Below the pieces are notes generated by a model. The model had not been told where the DNA came from, did not search any database, and saw nothing but the letters and a program-made list of their open reading frames with translations. From CAZABG01 sp964483465 (GTDB taxonomy: Bacteria; Chlamydiota; Chlamydiia; Chlamydiales; Parachlamydiaceae): a stretch of DNA of 9,664 nt. A program made the position numbers and the translations under genes. The stretch spans positions 1 to 9,664 of the forward strand of contig CAZABG010000087.1 of NCBI GenBank assembly GCA_964483465.1. Direction: 5' to 3'. Positions 1 through 6,244 of this stretch are shown piece by piece; the stretch's first letter is position 1; each line of letters starts with the position of its first letter.

Positions 1-209
1 GAAAATATGTTGAAGCTGCGCAAGAACTTGCCGAAGCTAACCAGCAAGCTTTCACGGAATCTTCATTGCGGATGAAGTTTCAACTCTACTTAATGAAAAT
101 TTTGCCCAAAAAATTCATTCAATATTTTAATGAAAAGAAAAGAAAGCAAATGAAAGAAGTAGCTAATGCTTTGATTTTAGAACCTCTAATCAAACATCAC
201 ATGCAATAG
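1..209 (+). CDS. 3' end of an unidentified gene (partial)
   Basis: The frame starting at base 3 is open from the window edge to a TAG stop at 207-209, giving the last 68 residues of a protein that begins outside the window. The fragment is rich in Lys, Gln and Glu at the start (KYVEAAQELAEANQQ), then has a mixed hydrophobic and basic stretch (FQLYLMKILPKKFIQYF) and ends IKHHMQ. It looks alpha-helical and amphipathic, without a recognisable catalytic motif. Codon use resembles the rest of the window and there is no internal stop, so it is likely a genuine C-terminus. I do not recognise the family and assign no function. It converges on the tmRNA gene, with about 215 non-coding bases between them. 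Confidence 0.6.
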   Translation, partial: KYVEAAQELAEANQQAFTESSLRMKFQLYLMKILPKKFIQYFNEKKRKQMKEVANALILEPLIKHHMQ

Positions 210-293
210 GACTGCCTTTAGGAACAGATCGAGGGCATAACTTCTCATCATAGGGAAATCCAAAAATACAGATCACTATATTGGCTCTATGCT

Positions 294-310
294 AACTTTT
301 CCAAAAAGTT
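294..310. repeat. short perfect inverted repeat, possible terminator or processing hairpin
   Basis: AACTTTT (294-300) and AAAAGTT (304-310) form a perfect 7-bp stem closed by a 3-nt loop. The stem is AT-rich and so weak. It lies about 115 bp beyond the mature 3' end of the tmRNA and about 85 bp beyond the stop of the first gene. It could contribute to termination in either direction or be chance. Confidence 0.35.
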
Positions 311-325
311 CGATTTATTTAGCTC

Positions 326-375
326 GGGATCGACTTATAGGTAAACCATTAAGGTTTAACGTAAAAGTCGATCCT
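326..375. repeat. long two-tier hairpin between convergent genes, possible terminator
   Basis: GGATCGACTT (327-336) and AAGTCGATCC (365-374) form a perfect 10-bp outer stem, extendable by a G-U pair (326/375). Inside it TAAACC (342-347) and GGTTTA (353-358) form a second stem with an ATTAA loop. An internal loop separates the two tiers. Two nested perfect stems in 50 bases are unlikely by chance. The position between two convergent 3' ends fits a bidirectional terminator, but only short T-containing runs follow on either side. A small dispersed palindromic repeat is the alternative; no second copy occurs in this window. Confidence 0.55.
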
Positions 376-424
376 TTAAATCTGAGGAAGTTCTGAAGTT
401 TTTTGATTGGAGAAAGGAAAATTT

Positions 425-809
425 TGGAGGTGGAGAGAATCGAACTCTCGTCCTTAGCATACGCCACCATGACCACTACATGCTTAGCATCTTAAATGAC
501 ACAGCTTCCACCAAGATGCGGAACGTATAGAAGCTGGTTTGCCAGTCTTTTTTATTAAAAACTTCAGGGTACTGGACGGAGTCCTGAAGTCCGCACCAAG
601 TAAATTACAGTGGATCAAAAGAGCCTTGGCGAGTCTTTAGCCACCGGGCAACTTAATCGGTTAAGATTATGCTGCAGCTAACTCCGCTTGCGCGAAGTCG
701 TAGTTGTCAGATTTGGCAACTAATTGTTTAACGGCTTATTAAGGAGGCCTTCCGTCATCCTCCGCATGCAATCAGGATTTTGCACCCAAGTCGAAACCGG
801 TGCACCCCC
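425..809 (-). ncRNA. ssrA: transfer-messenger RNA (tmRNA)
   Basis: tmRNA rescues stalled ribosomes with SmpB and tags the unfinished peptide for proteolysis. On the minus strand the 5' end GGGGGTG (809-803) pairs with CACCTCC (432-426) as a 7-bp acceptor stem, with one G-U pair. The T arm follows the family: stem 445-449/433-437 around a TTCGATT loop. The reading frame resumes at GCC (717) after a TTAGTT context and encodes AKSDNYDFAQAELAAA, with a TAA stop at 669-667. The region between the tag and the tRNA-like 3' half contains paired segments (for example ACTTCAGG/CCTGAAGT around 560-590) as expected for pseudoknot domains. The gene is one continuous piece, not permuted. The CCA tail does not seem to be encoded: the discriminator A is followed by AAA. 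Length is about 385 nt, normal for bacteria. Confidence 0.96.
667..717 (-). other. tmRNA proteolysis-tag reading frame
   Basis: Sixteen codons (717-670) plus TAA encode AKSDNYDFAQAELAAA. The resume codon is GCC (Ala), and charged or polar residues followed by a small hydrophobic C-terminus match the tag family. The end is ELAAA, one alanine longer than the common LAA ending. Specificity for ClpXP-like proteases resides in this C-terminus in studied bacteria; whether the extra alanine matters here cannot be told from sequence. Confidence 0.9.
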
Positions 810-816
810 ATCTCTG

Positions 817-845
817 ATTTTATCAAAATAGCGTATTGCCGTCGA
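817..845 (-). promoter_or_regulatory. ssrA promoter (sigma-70 type)
   Basis: On the minus strand TAAAAT (822-817) sits 7 nt upstream of the tmRNA 5' end at 809. TCGACG (845-840), matching 4 of 6 positions of TTGACA, lies 17 bp further upstream. Spacing and the fixed position of the RNA 5' end make this a convincing housekeeping promoter. Confidence 0.7.
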
Positions 846-861
846 TATGAACCGTAAACAA

Positions 862-891
862 TTGACTAATACCGAAAAAAGACCCTAGGAT
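862..891 (+). promoter_or_regulatory. candidate promoter or ribosome binding site for the gene at 898
   Basis: TTGACT (862-867) and TAGGAT (886-891) are separated by 18 bp and could be a sigma-70 promoter. Transcription would then begin almost at the ATG (898), giving a leaderless message. The same AGGA (887-890) is a well-spaced Shine-Dalgarno sequence (7 nt) for that ATG. Both readings cannot hold at once: if AGGA is on the mRNA, the promoter is further upstream, overlapping the divergent ssrA promoter. Confidence 0.4.
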
Positions 892-897
892 TAGCGA

Positions 898-1737
898 ATG
901 ATTTTAAGAAAGATTTGGCTTTTCCTATACTTTTTGACCCTTCATGCAATGACTCTTGAAGAGCAATTCATTGCGCATGGCTACGTTGAAATTAAACAAG
1001 AAAAGAAATCATTTGATGCTTTATACGCCGATTTTGACGATCTAATCGAGTTTCTCCGTTTAAACCCGGTTTGGATGCAAAAGCTATATTGCGCAAAAGA
1101 GAGATTTATTCGATCGAAAGACCGAAATTTCTACTCGACCGATTATTTTGGTTTATTTGATGAGTCTGAAAAAGAAGGAAAAAGACAGATTTCATTTTAT
1201 TATTCGATTCATTTTCATGACTTTCTCTTTTCAAACTATCCGGAGTTTATTCAAATACCTCAGATCGTTTGTTTTTTTGAAGCTTGCCTCGCCATTCAAA
1301 AACCCTCTGAAGCCCTTTTTGCGGATGCCGCAGAGAAATTAAATATCAGCTCTATTTTTTCTTCAAAATACGGACATCCCCCTGTTCTTTTGAAAGTAGT
1401 CAAATACCTCCCCTCTTACAGCCCAGCAAAACCTCATTACGATGGAACGGCTTTTTCTCTTTTTCTAGATAGCACAGACAACCACTCTCTTCTTCTATCC
1501 CCTTACAAATCCTCAATCAAAGTAGTTGATTTTTCTTCTCCTAAGCGTGAATTTGAAAATTCCATCTTGCTTATACCGGGCTTGTTTTTAACCGAATTTT
1601 TCATCTACCCAACGCCTCATATTGTTATCAAAAGCAACAAAACGCGATACGCAACGATCGCATTCGCCATGAGGCCTAACTTTAATTCGCAAACAACTGA
1701 TTTATCGCCTCTTCCCGACTTTAGATTGATTGAATAA
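898..1737 (+). CDS. probable Fe(II)/2-oxoglutarate-dependent oxygenase
   Basis: The 279-residue protein carries the signature of the non-heme Fe(II)/2-oxoglutarate oxygenase superfamily in the isopenicillin-N-synthase-like arrangement. H180-x-D182 (in KPHYDGTAFSLFL) and a distal H241 (in TPHIVIKSNKTR) would bind iron. R250, nine residues after the distal His, sits where such enzymes bind the 2-oxoglutarate carboxylate. The hydrophobic strand FSLFLDST after HxD and the LLIPG turn near 224-228 also fit. Such enzymes couple 2-oxoglutarate decarboxylation to hydroxylation or desaturation; the substrate cannot be inferred. The first 17 residues (basic RK, then WLFLYFLTLHA) resemble a signal peptide or anchor, odd for this usually cytosolic family. 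An alternative start is M18 (949), but only the ATG at 898 has a good AGGA ribosome site. The next gene is 43 bp downstream on the same strand, so co-transcription is possible. Confidence 0.72.
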   Translation: MILRKIWLFLYFLTLHAMTLEEQFIAHGYVEIKQEKKSFDALYADFDDLIEFLRLNPVWMQKLYCAKERFIRSKDRNFYSTDYFGLFDESEKEGKRQISFYYSIHFHDFLFSNYPEFIQIPQIVCFFEACLAIQKPSEALFADAAEKLNISSIFSSKYGHPPVLLKVVKYLPSYSPAKPHYDGTAFSLFLDSTDNHSLLLSPYKSSIKVVDFSSPKREFENSILLIPGLFLTEFFIYPTPHIVIKSNKTRYATIAFAMRPNFNSQTTDLSPLPDFRLIE

Positions 1738-1780
1738 TTTCCGGTGTAAAGCTAGTATTTGAAAAAATTATTGGATTCGC

Positions 1781-4291
1781 ATGTTCAAATTTTTCATCTT
1801 TCTTGCTTCTACTCATTCCCTATTCGCTTTGACAACCCTTAACGTAACGTTAAGTACCGATAATAATCCAGGCGGTATTGGAGAGGCAGGCGATCTAAGA
1901 TATTGCTTGAACATCATGAATCAAGACTTAAACACAACGCCGGACGATTTTGAGATTGTTTTTAGCTTTCCTATGACTATTCAGCTAAACGGTATCCTGC
2001 CTATCATTAACAATTCCTCAAATCCTGTTAACATCACCATCGGAAACCCAGGATCGATACCAACCGTTACGATTGATGGAAATAATGGATCCTATAGAGG
2101 ATTTTTCATCCCGATCGGAAATGTTACGATCCAAAACATGATCTTTCAAAACATGAGCGCAAATGGCGGAAACGGCGGAGACGGAATTTCGGGCGGCGGC
2201 GGCGGCATGGGCGCAGGCGGCGCCATATATGCTCCTCAGACTTTTTTAAATGGCTCAAATCCCTCAATCACTTTAATAAATGTTTCGATAAATAATTGTT
2301 CTGCGATTGGCGGCAATGGAGGAAATTATTTAGGCAACACCTTGACCGGAAATGAAGGGGGCGGAGGCGGAGGCGGCTTTAGCGGAAATGGAGGCTCTAT
2401 CGCAACGACGGGAAGCACCGGAGGAGGCGGCGGAGGCGGCTTTGGCGGCGACGGTGGGAATGCAACTCAATCAACTGACTCACCTCTTGGAGGGGGTGGA
2501 GGAGGTGGAGGCGGAATAGGATCGCGCGCTGTCATAGGAACGCCTACCAATTTGGGAAATGGAGGCTCTGATCAAAGTAACGGTCTTGATGGGAATGGAT
2601 ATGGCCTGACGATTACGGCTGGCGCGGGCGGTGGTGGCAATAGCGGCGGAAGCAATGCCGGCGGCGGCGGCGGCGGTAATGCGGTTGGAGGTTTTACATA
2701 TTCAGGCGGAGGTGGCGGAGGTAGTTCAGGTTCGAACGGAATACAACCCTTCGGATCAATTCCTCCCGGCGGAAACACTACGCCGTCAGGCGGTAACGGC
2801 GGCGACGGCGGCGGAGGCGGCGGGGGCGGAATCGTCACGACCAATTTTAACAATAGCGTCGACGGGAAAGCAGGTAGCGGCGGTTATGCCGCAGGCGGCG
2901 GCGGCGGAGCCGGAACGGGTGCTTACGATGTAGATTATTATGTACAGGGAGGCTCAGGCGGAGTCGGCGGTGGCGGAGGCGGTGGCGGAGTAAATCAATC
3001 AGGCCTAACCCCTGCTGAAGGCGGCAATTCTTTAGGCGGAGGCGGTGGGGGTGGCGGCGGACCTTCAAGCGGACCTACCGCTTCTGGCGGATCGGATATC
3101 GGATATTTAGGAGGCGGATCTGGCGGAGCTGGCGCAAATTCGGTAGGAGCTGGCTCAGGGGGCGGTGGCGGTGGCGGCGGAAGCGGTCTTGGCGGAGCTA
3201 TATTTGTGGATAGCGGCTTGAACCTGACTATAGAAGCCTTTTCAGGAATTCCAACGACATTTAATACTAACAATAACACCACCCAAGCAGGTATTCATGG
3301 AACCGGCGCTCCAGGAGCAACTGATGGAACCGATGGCTCCGCTATAGGAAATAGCATTTTTCTTCGCACAGGATCATCTCTTACCTTAAAATCCCTTGAT
3401 GCAAACGATCTATTGACGCTTGGAGAAAATGTAGCATTTGCTGACGATACCTCTTTTGGAGCAGGAGGAACAACCGTCTCCGTGAGAGGCAATGGAAAAG
3501 TTATTTATAACGGGACAACTGATTATCAAGGGACCCTCACGATCAACAATGCGAATTTTGAAGTGAATGGGCAAATTGATTCCGCATCGATTTTTGTTTG
3601 CAGAAACATAGGCTTTAGCTTGCAAAGAGGAAAACTAAGCGGAAATGGAACTTTAGGCGGAAATGTCTATGTCAACTCTGGAATAATATCTCCGAAAACG
3701 GGAGATACACTTACTTTAGGCAGCTTGACCCTCAATCCTGCAGATCCTGATAACGGGACATTAGGAAGCCTTGTACATATTGAAATCGATCCCGCCAATT
3801 CCTTTTCTAAAGTGACTGTTAACGGAGCTGCATCGCTTGCAGGAACCCTCGAAATCGACCTTGATCCAAACGCTCAGCTGGGCACATACAATATCCTTAC
3901 CTCTTCCGCAATAACCGGCACCTTTAATTCGGTAACATTTACAGGCCCAACGCCAAACTACCAAATCACCTATGAACCGACATTCGTTCAATTTAATCTT
4001 CTAGGCTTTCCAAGCAATATAGAGCCGCCAAGAAATCTCAAAGGTAAACAAAAGAAAAATGACTTTGGCTTTGAATATGAATATTATAACCAGCTGTCCT
4101 GGCTTCCAAGTTTATCTGAAATTGACGGATATTCCATTTATCGAAATGGAACAAAAATTGCAGAAGTAGATTCATCTACACTAAAGTATCAAGATCATAA
4201 TAGGGAAAAGGGGCAATCCTATACCTACGCTGTCACCGCATTTAACTCATCGGGTGAAAGCTCTCCCGCCACTATTATCATCAACCCCTAA
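1781..4291 (+). CDS. secreted glycine-rich beta-helix/passenger-type surface protein with C-terminal Fn3-like domain
   Basis: An 836-residue protein with a short signal peptide (about 1-16, ending LFA). Residues 17-128 resemble a right-handed beta-helix start (NVTIQNMIFQNMSANGG). Residues 129-473 are dominated by glycine, with repeated runs of seven to nine Gly separated by short Ser/Asn/Asp-containing links. This region is bracketed by GGAI at 146-149 and 471-474, the rung motif of chlamydial Pmp proteins; FSGN and FNTN match the companion FxxN motif. Residues about 560-740 look like an autotransporter passenger: GKLSGNGTLGGNVYVNSG resembles the passenger-associated repeat, and GTYNILTSSAITGTFNSV is typical of passenger ends. 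Residues 745-836 (QLSWLPSL, IDGYSIYRNG, YTYAVTAFNSSGESSP) read as a fibronectin-III-like domain. There is no C-terminal beta-barrel, so this is not a classical autotransporter. A weak GGA precedes the start. A role in adhesion or surface structure is inferred. Confidence 0.8.
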   Translation: MFKFFIFLASTHSLFALTTLNVTLSTDNNPGGIGEAGDLRYCLNIMNQDLNTTPDDFEIVFSFPMTIQLNGILPIINNSSNPVNITIGNPGSIPTVTIDGNNGSYRGFFIPIGNVTIQNMIFQNMSANGGNGGDGISGGGGGMGAGGAIYAPQTFLNGSNPSITLINVSINNCSAIGGNGGNYLGNTLTGNEGGGGGGGFSGNGGSIATTGSTGGGGGGGFGGDGGNATQSTDSPLGGGGGGGGGIGSRAVIGTPTNLGNGGSDQSNGLDGNGYGLTITAGAGGGGNSGGSNAGGGGGGNAVGGFTYSGGGGGGSSGSNGIQPFGSIPPGGNTTPSGGNGGDGGGGGGGGIVTTNFNNSVDGKAGSGGYAAGGGGGAGTGAYDVDYYVQGGSGGVGGGGGGGGVNQSGLTPAEGGNSLGGGGGGGGGPSSGPTASGGSDIGYLGGGSGGAGANSVGAGSGGGGGGGGSGLGGAIFVDSGLNLTIEAFSGIPTTFNTNNNTTQAGIHGTGAPGATDGTDGSAIGNSIFLRTGSSLTLKSLDANDLLTLGENVAFADDTSFGAGGTTVSVRGNGKVIYNGTTDYQGTLTINNANFEVNGQIDSASIFVCRNIGFSLQRGKLSGNGTLGGNVYVNSGIISPKTGDTLTLGSLTLNPADPDNGTLGSLVHIEIDPANSFSKVTVNGAASLAGTLEIDLDPNAQLGTYNILTSSAITGTFNSVTFTGPTPNYQITYEPTFVQFNLLGFPSNIEPPRNLKGKQKKNDFGFEYEYYNQLSWLPSLSEIDGYSIYRNGTKIAEVDSSTLKYQDHNREKGQSYTYAVTAFNSSGESSPATIIINP

Positions 4292-4298
4292 AGGAAAA

Positions 4299-5006
4299 AT
4301 GATTAAACAATTTATAATTATATTTGACTTCTTTCGAAATTCCATTAGGTCGCTAAAATCAACCAAAGCGAATTTCAGAAGAAGTCTATTATGGGTATTG
4401 GCTGTATCCTCGACATTGTCGGCTGCGCAAGGATCGTTTGAAGAAGAATTCGATGTCTGTTCTTCTCGCCCCCTCATTGAAATCAAAGCCGGCTACTTTA
4501 ATTTTACTAATTCCACCCTGCGCAAGGTTTATAACAGAGGCGGCCTCGATGTTCAGCTTTGCGCCTCTTATCCTTTTTGGAACCTCAATAATAGCAGATG
4601 GTCTCTTCATGCATATGCCGCAATGGAGTATTTTCAAAGATCGGGCAAATCGCTTAATACGCATCAACATACCTCTCTATGGGCATTGCCGATTAATATA
4701 GGCCTCAAGCCTGTTTACACAATTAATGACTGTTTGAGCTACTACTTTGGAATTGGCCCCCGATATTTTTATCTCCATCAACATAATCGATCATCATATA
4801 TATATAAAAACAGATCTAGAAATGGGACTGGGTTTTTTATAAACACAGGCATTTATTATAAGCTCTGCAATCAATTCATTCTGGATGTTTTCGGAGAATA
4901 CAGTTACGGCAAAATACGCTTTAGAGGCGGAAATTCACGCGTCTATACTAAGAGAATTCAATTTGGCGGCTTTACTTTTGGCGGAGGTCTCGGGTACGAA
5001 TTTTAA
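4299..5006 (+). CDS. small outer-membrane beta-barrel protein
   Basis: The ATG at 4299 is preferred over an in-frame ATG at 4254 inside the upstream gene. It follows that gene's stop by 7 nt, with AAGGA (4291-4295) overlapping the stop codon, which suggests translational coupling. The 235-residue product has an unusually long basic leader (1-29) before a signal-peptide core (LLWVLAVSSTLSAAQG, about 30-45). The mature part has alternating aromatic/hydrophobic segments (LIEIKAGYFNF, WSLHAYAAMEYF, LSYYFGIGPRYFYL, GFFINTGIYYKL, FILDVFGEYSYG, RIQFGGFTFGGGLGYEF). It ends in Phe, the terminal aromatic of the outer-membrane assembly signal. Size and strand count suggest an 8-stranded OmpA/OmpX-like barrel, smaller than the 12-strand barrel of type V secretion. 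It could anchor or assist the glycine-rich protein encoded immediately upstream, but this is inference. Confidence 0.75.
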   Translation: MIKQFIIIFDFFRNSIRSLKSTKANFRRSLLWVLAVSSTLSAAQGSFEEEFDVCSSRPLIEIKAGYFNFTNSTLRKVYNRGGLDVQLCASYPFWNLNNSRWSLHAYAAMEYFQRSGKSLNTHQHTSLWALPINIGLKPVYTINDCLSYYFGIGPRYFYLHQHNRSSYIYKNRSRNGTGFFINTGIYYKLCNQFILDVFGEYSYGKIRFRGGNSRVYTKRIQFGGFTFGGGLGYEF

Positions 5007-5014
5007 AATATAAA

Positions 5015-5722
5015 TCAAATTATCGCGCCTTTAAAAACCTGAACTTCCGACCCTTCGGCTACAAAGGCAGAGACGGGCGCTTTCTCTAAAAAAGGCCCGA
5101 AATGGGGACCATAAAGCGCATTAACATCAATATCGATCTTGTAATCTGTAACACTTGAAACACGCCATTGAGGATGTACAACTTGATATTCAGTCGTGTT
5201 TTGATTTCTAATTCCGCTATAACCCCAGTAGTGTTCTGTAATAAATTCCTCTTCAGAATCTTTAGCGGGTAATTTTGGATTCCCTTGCGCTTTCACCGAA
5301 ATTCCCTGCCACTTATGAGCATACTTCCAGCCGTACTCTAAAGATAATGGGTTTGTCTCAATATGATGCCGCATAGGCAAAGCGATGTAATTTTCGTTAT
5401 AAAAACGATTGGCAATATACGCAATCGCCCGCCTTGGAACAATTTCCTTTATGAATACAACGCCTCGCCTTTCTTCATTTACAAGTTTCCTTTTTACGTA
5501 AAACCGTAAATTGAACTCTTCGAAATTCCTGTGAAAGGGAAAGGGAATGCCTTTCACCCGAACATTCAAAAACATAAACCCTACAAGGCTTACCAAGGCC
5601 TTACCCTTCCATAGGTCAAGCTCAATGCCGTGCGGCAGATAAGGCATCAAAATCTGGGGATCTACTTTATAGTTAAGCATAGCCAAATGCCGCCATTCCG
5701 CAGATAAAAATAACTTAGCCAT
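5015..5722 (-). CDS. DUF2071 (YqjF-like) family protein
   Basis: The 235-residue protein fits the DUF2071/YqjF family (acetoacetate-decarboxylase-like fold). It opens with AEWRHLAMLNYKVDPQILMPYLPHGIELDLWKGKA.., and the pattern W-x2-L..Y-x-V-x-P..L...LP-x-G-x-E-L-D, followed by ALVSLVGFMF, is characteristic. Later landmarks are RRGVVFIKEIVPRRAIAYIAN, EHYWGY and the Ser/Val-rich end near ..SAFVAEGSEVQVFKG. Length matches the family norm. Its biochemical role is not established; no catalytic lysine can be assigned by eye. A purine-rich GAGAG lies about 9-10 nt before the ATG. The gene diverges from the DoxX-like gene (91 bp between starts) and converges on the barrel gene, with 8 bp between stops. 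YqjF-like and DoxX-like genes co-occur elsewhere in my recollection, so they may be co-regulated. Confidence 0.78.
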   Translation of the reverse strand: MAKLFLSAEWRHLAMLNYKVDPQILMPYLPHGIELDLWKGKALVSLVGFMFLNVRVKGIPFPFHRNFEEFNLRFYVKRKLVNEERRGVVFIKEIVPRRAIAYIANRFYNENYIALPMRHHIETNPLSLEYGWKYAHKWQGISVKAQGNPKLPAKDSEEEFITEHYWGYSGIRNQNTTEYQVVHPQWRVSSVTDYKIDIDVNALYGPHFGPFLEKAPVSAFVAEGSEVQVFKGAII

Positions 5723-5813
5723 TTGCTTAAACTCTCTTTAGAAGATTAAAAAGCGTATCATTTCTTGTACAATCAAATGAAATTACCGTGTAACAAGAAT
5801 ATTAGGAATGAAG

Positions 5814-6155
5814 ATGATTTTAGCTTATGCAATGGGAATCTTTTATATCGCGGCGGGAATCATGCATTTTATTTTTCCCTCTAAATATGAAAAAATAATC
5901 CCCAAAATATTTCCGTTTCCAAAGACGTTAGTTTATCTAAGCGGAATAGCGGAAATTCTTTGCGGAGTGGGATTTCTATTTGATTCGACTCGAACGATGG
6001 CCGCTTGGGCAACTATCTTATTGTTGATTGCCATATTTCCGGCGAATATCAATATGGCCATGCATCCAAAACCCTTTGGGATAAAGCCATGGATACTCTA
6101 TCTGCGCCTTCCGCTGCAATTTCTGCTAATTTGGCTAGCTTATCTATACACTTAA
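5814..6155 (+). CDS. DoxX-like small inner-membrane protein
   Basis: A 113-residue four-helix membrane protein. Hydrophobic segments lie at about 1-21 (containing AAGIMHFIFP), 38-56 (YLSGIAEILCGVGFLF), 62-82 (AAWATILLLIAIFPANINMA) and 93-112. The phrases AGIxHFxxP, LSGxxEIxxGxGxLF, TRxxAAWxxIxLLIAxFPANIxMA are the hallmarks of the DoxX/COG4270 type. The role of this subgroup is not defined; some relatives act in thiosulfate oxidation or redox-linked membrane processes. An upstream ATG at 5808 touches the AGGA at 5804-5807, too close to use it. The ATG at 5814 has a 6-nt spacing and is chosen. The neighbours are a divergent DUF2071 gene and the MerR-type regulator downstream. Confidence 0.82.
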   Translation: MILAYAMGIFYIAAGIMHFIFPSKYEKIIPKIFPFPKTLVYLSGIAEILCGVGFLFDSTRTMAAWATILLLIAIFPANINMAMHPKPFGIKPWILYLRLPLQFLLIWLAYLYT

Positions 6156-6168
6156 TAAATTATCTCTA

Positions 6169-6199
6169 TTGACCCTCACGTAACGTTATTCTTTATAAT
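6169..6199 (+). promoter_or_regulatory. MerR-type promoter and operator (19-bp spacer)
   Basis: TTGACC (6169-6174) and a perfect TATAAT (6194-6199) are 19 bp apart. This over-long spacer is characteristic of promoters that MerR-family activators untwist. Centred in the spacer is a dyad, ACGT-A-ACGT (6178-6186), with further symmetric T/A (6176/6188) and A/T (6172/6192) pairs. The only gene behind it is the MerR-type regulator, so ligand-dependent autoactivation is expected. Confidence 0.75.
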
Positions 6200-6244
6200 T
6201 TTGGTATCCTTTAAAATCAGAAGAAATTGAAGGAGAGAAAGTCA

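Larger units (their letters stand above)
210..424. other. intergenic region between two convergent genes, with two inverted repeats
   Basis: This stretch separates the 3' end of the first gene (plus strand) from the 3' end of ssrA (minus strand). I find no open frame longer than about 20 codons with a ribosome binding site on either strand. It holds two inverted repeats, listed separately (294-310 and 326-375). Convergent 3' ends on both sides make transcript termination its likely role, but neither hairpin has a classical long U tract directly after it. Confidence 0.55.

Noticed and set aside
2160..3200. Repeat tract as a CRISPR array or satellite
   Set aside because: The periodicity is codon-level glycine coding within one open frame, with no conserved repeat-spacer units.
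2572..3282. Proline-rich open frames on the minus strand
   Set aside because: They are the reverse complement of the GGC/GGA glycine codons and have no ribosome binding site or family features.
4254..4298. Upstream in-frame start for the barrel gene
   Set aside because: It lies inside the preceding gene and lacks a ribosome site; the ATG at 4299 has AAGGA and follows the stop directly.
5808..5813. Upstream start for the DoxX-like protein
   Set aside because: AGGA directly touches this ATG; the ATG at 5814 has the correct 6-nt spacing.
5723..5813. Sigma-70 promoters for the divergent DUF2071 and DoxX-like genes
   Set aside because: Candidate TTGTAC and TTGATT boxes occur on the two strands, but none has a convincing -10 partner at normal spacing.
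6227..6244. TTG start for the MerR-type regulator
   Set aside because: It overlaps the AGGAGAG ribosome site that serves the ATG at 6245.
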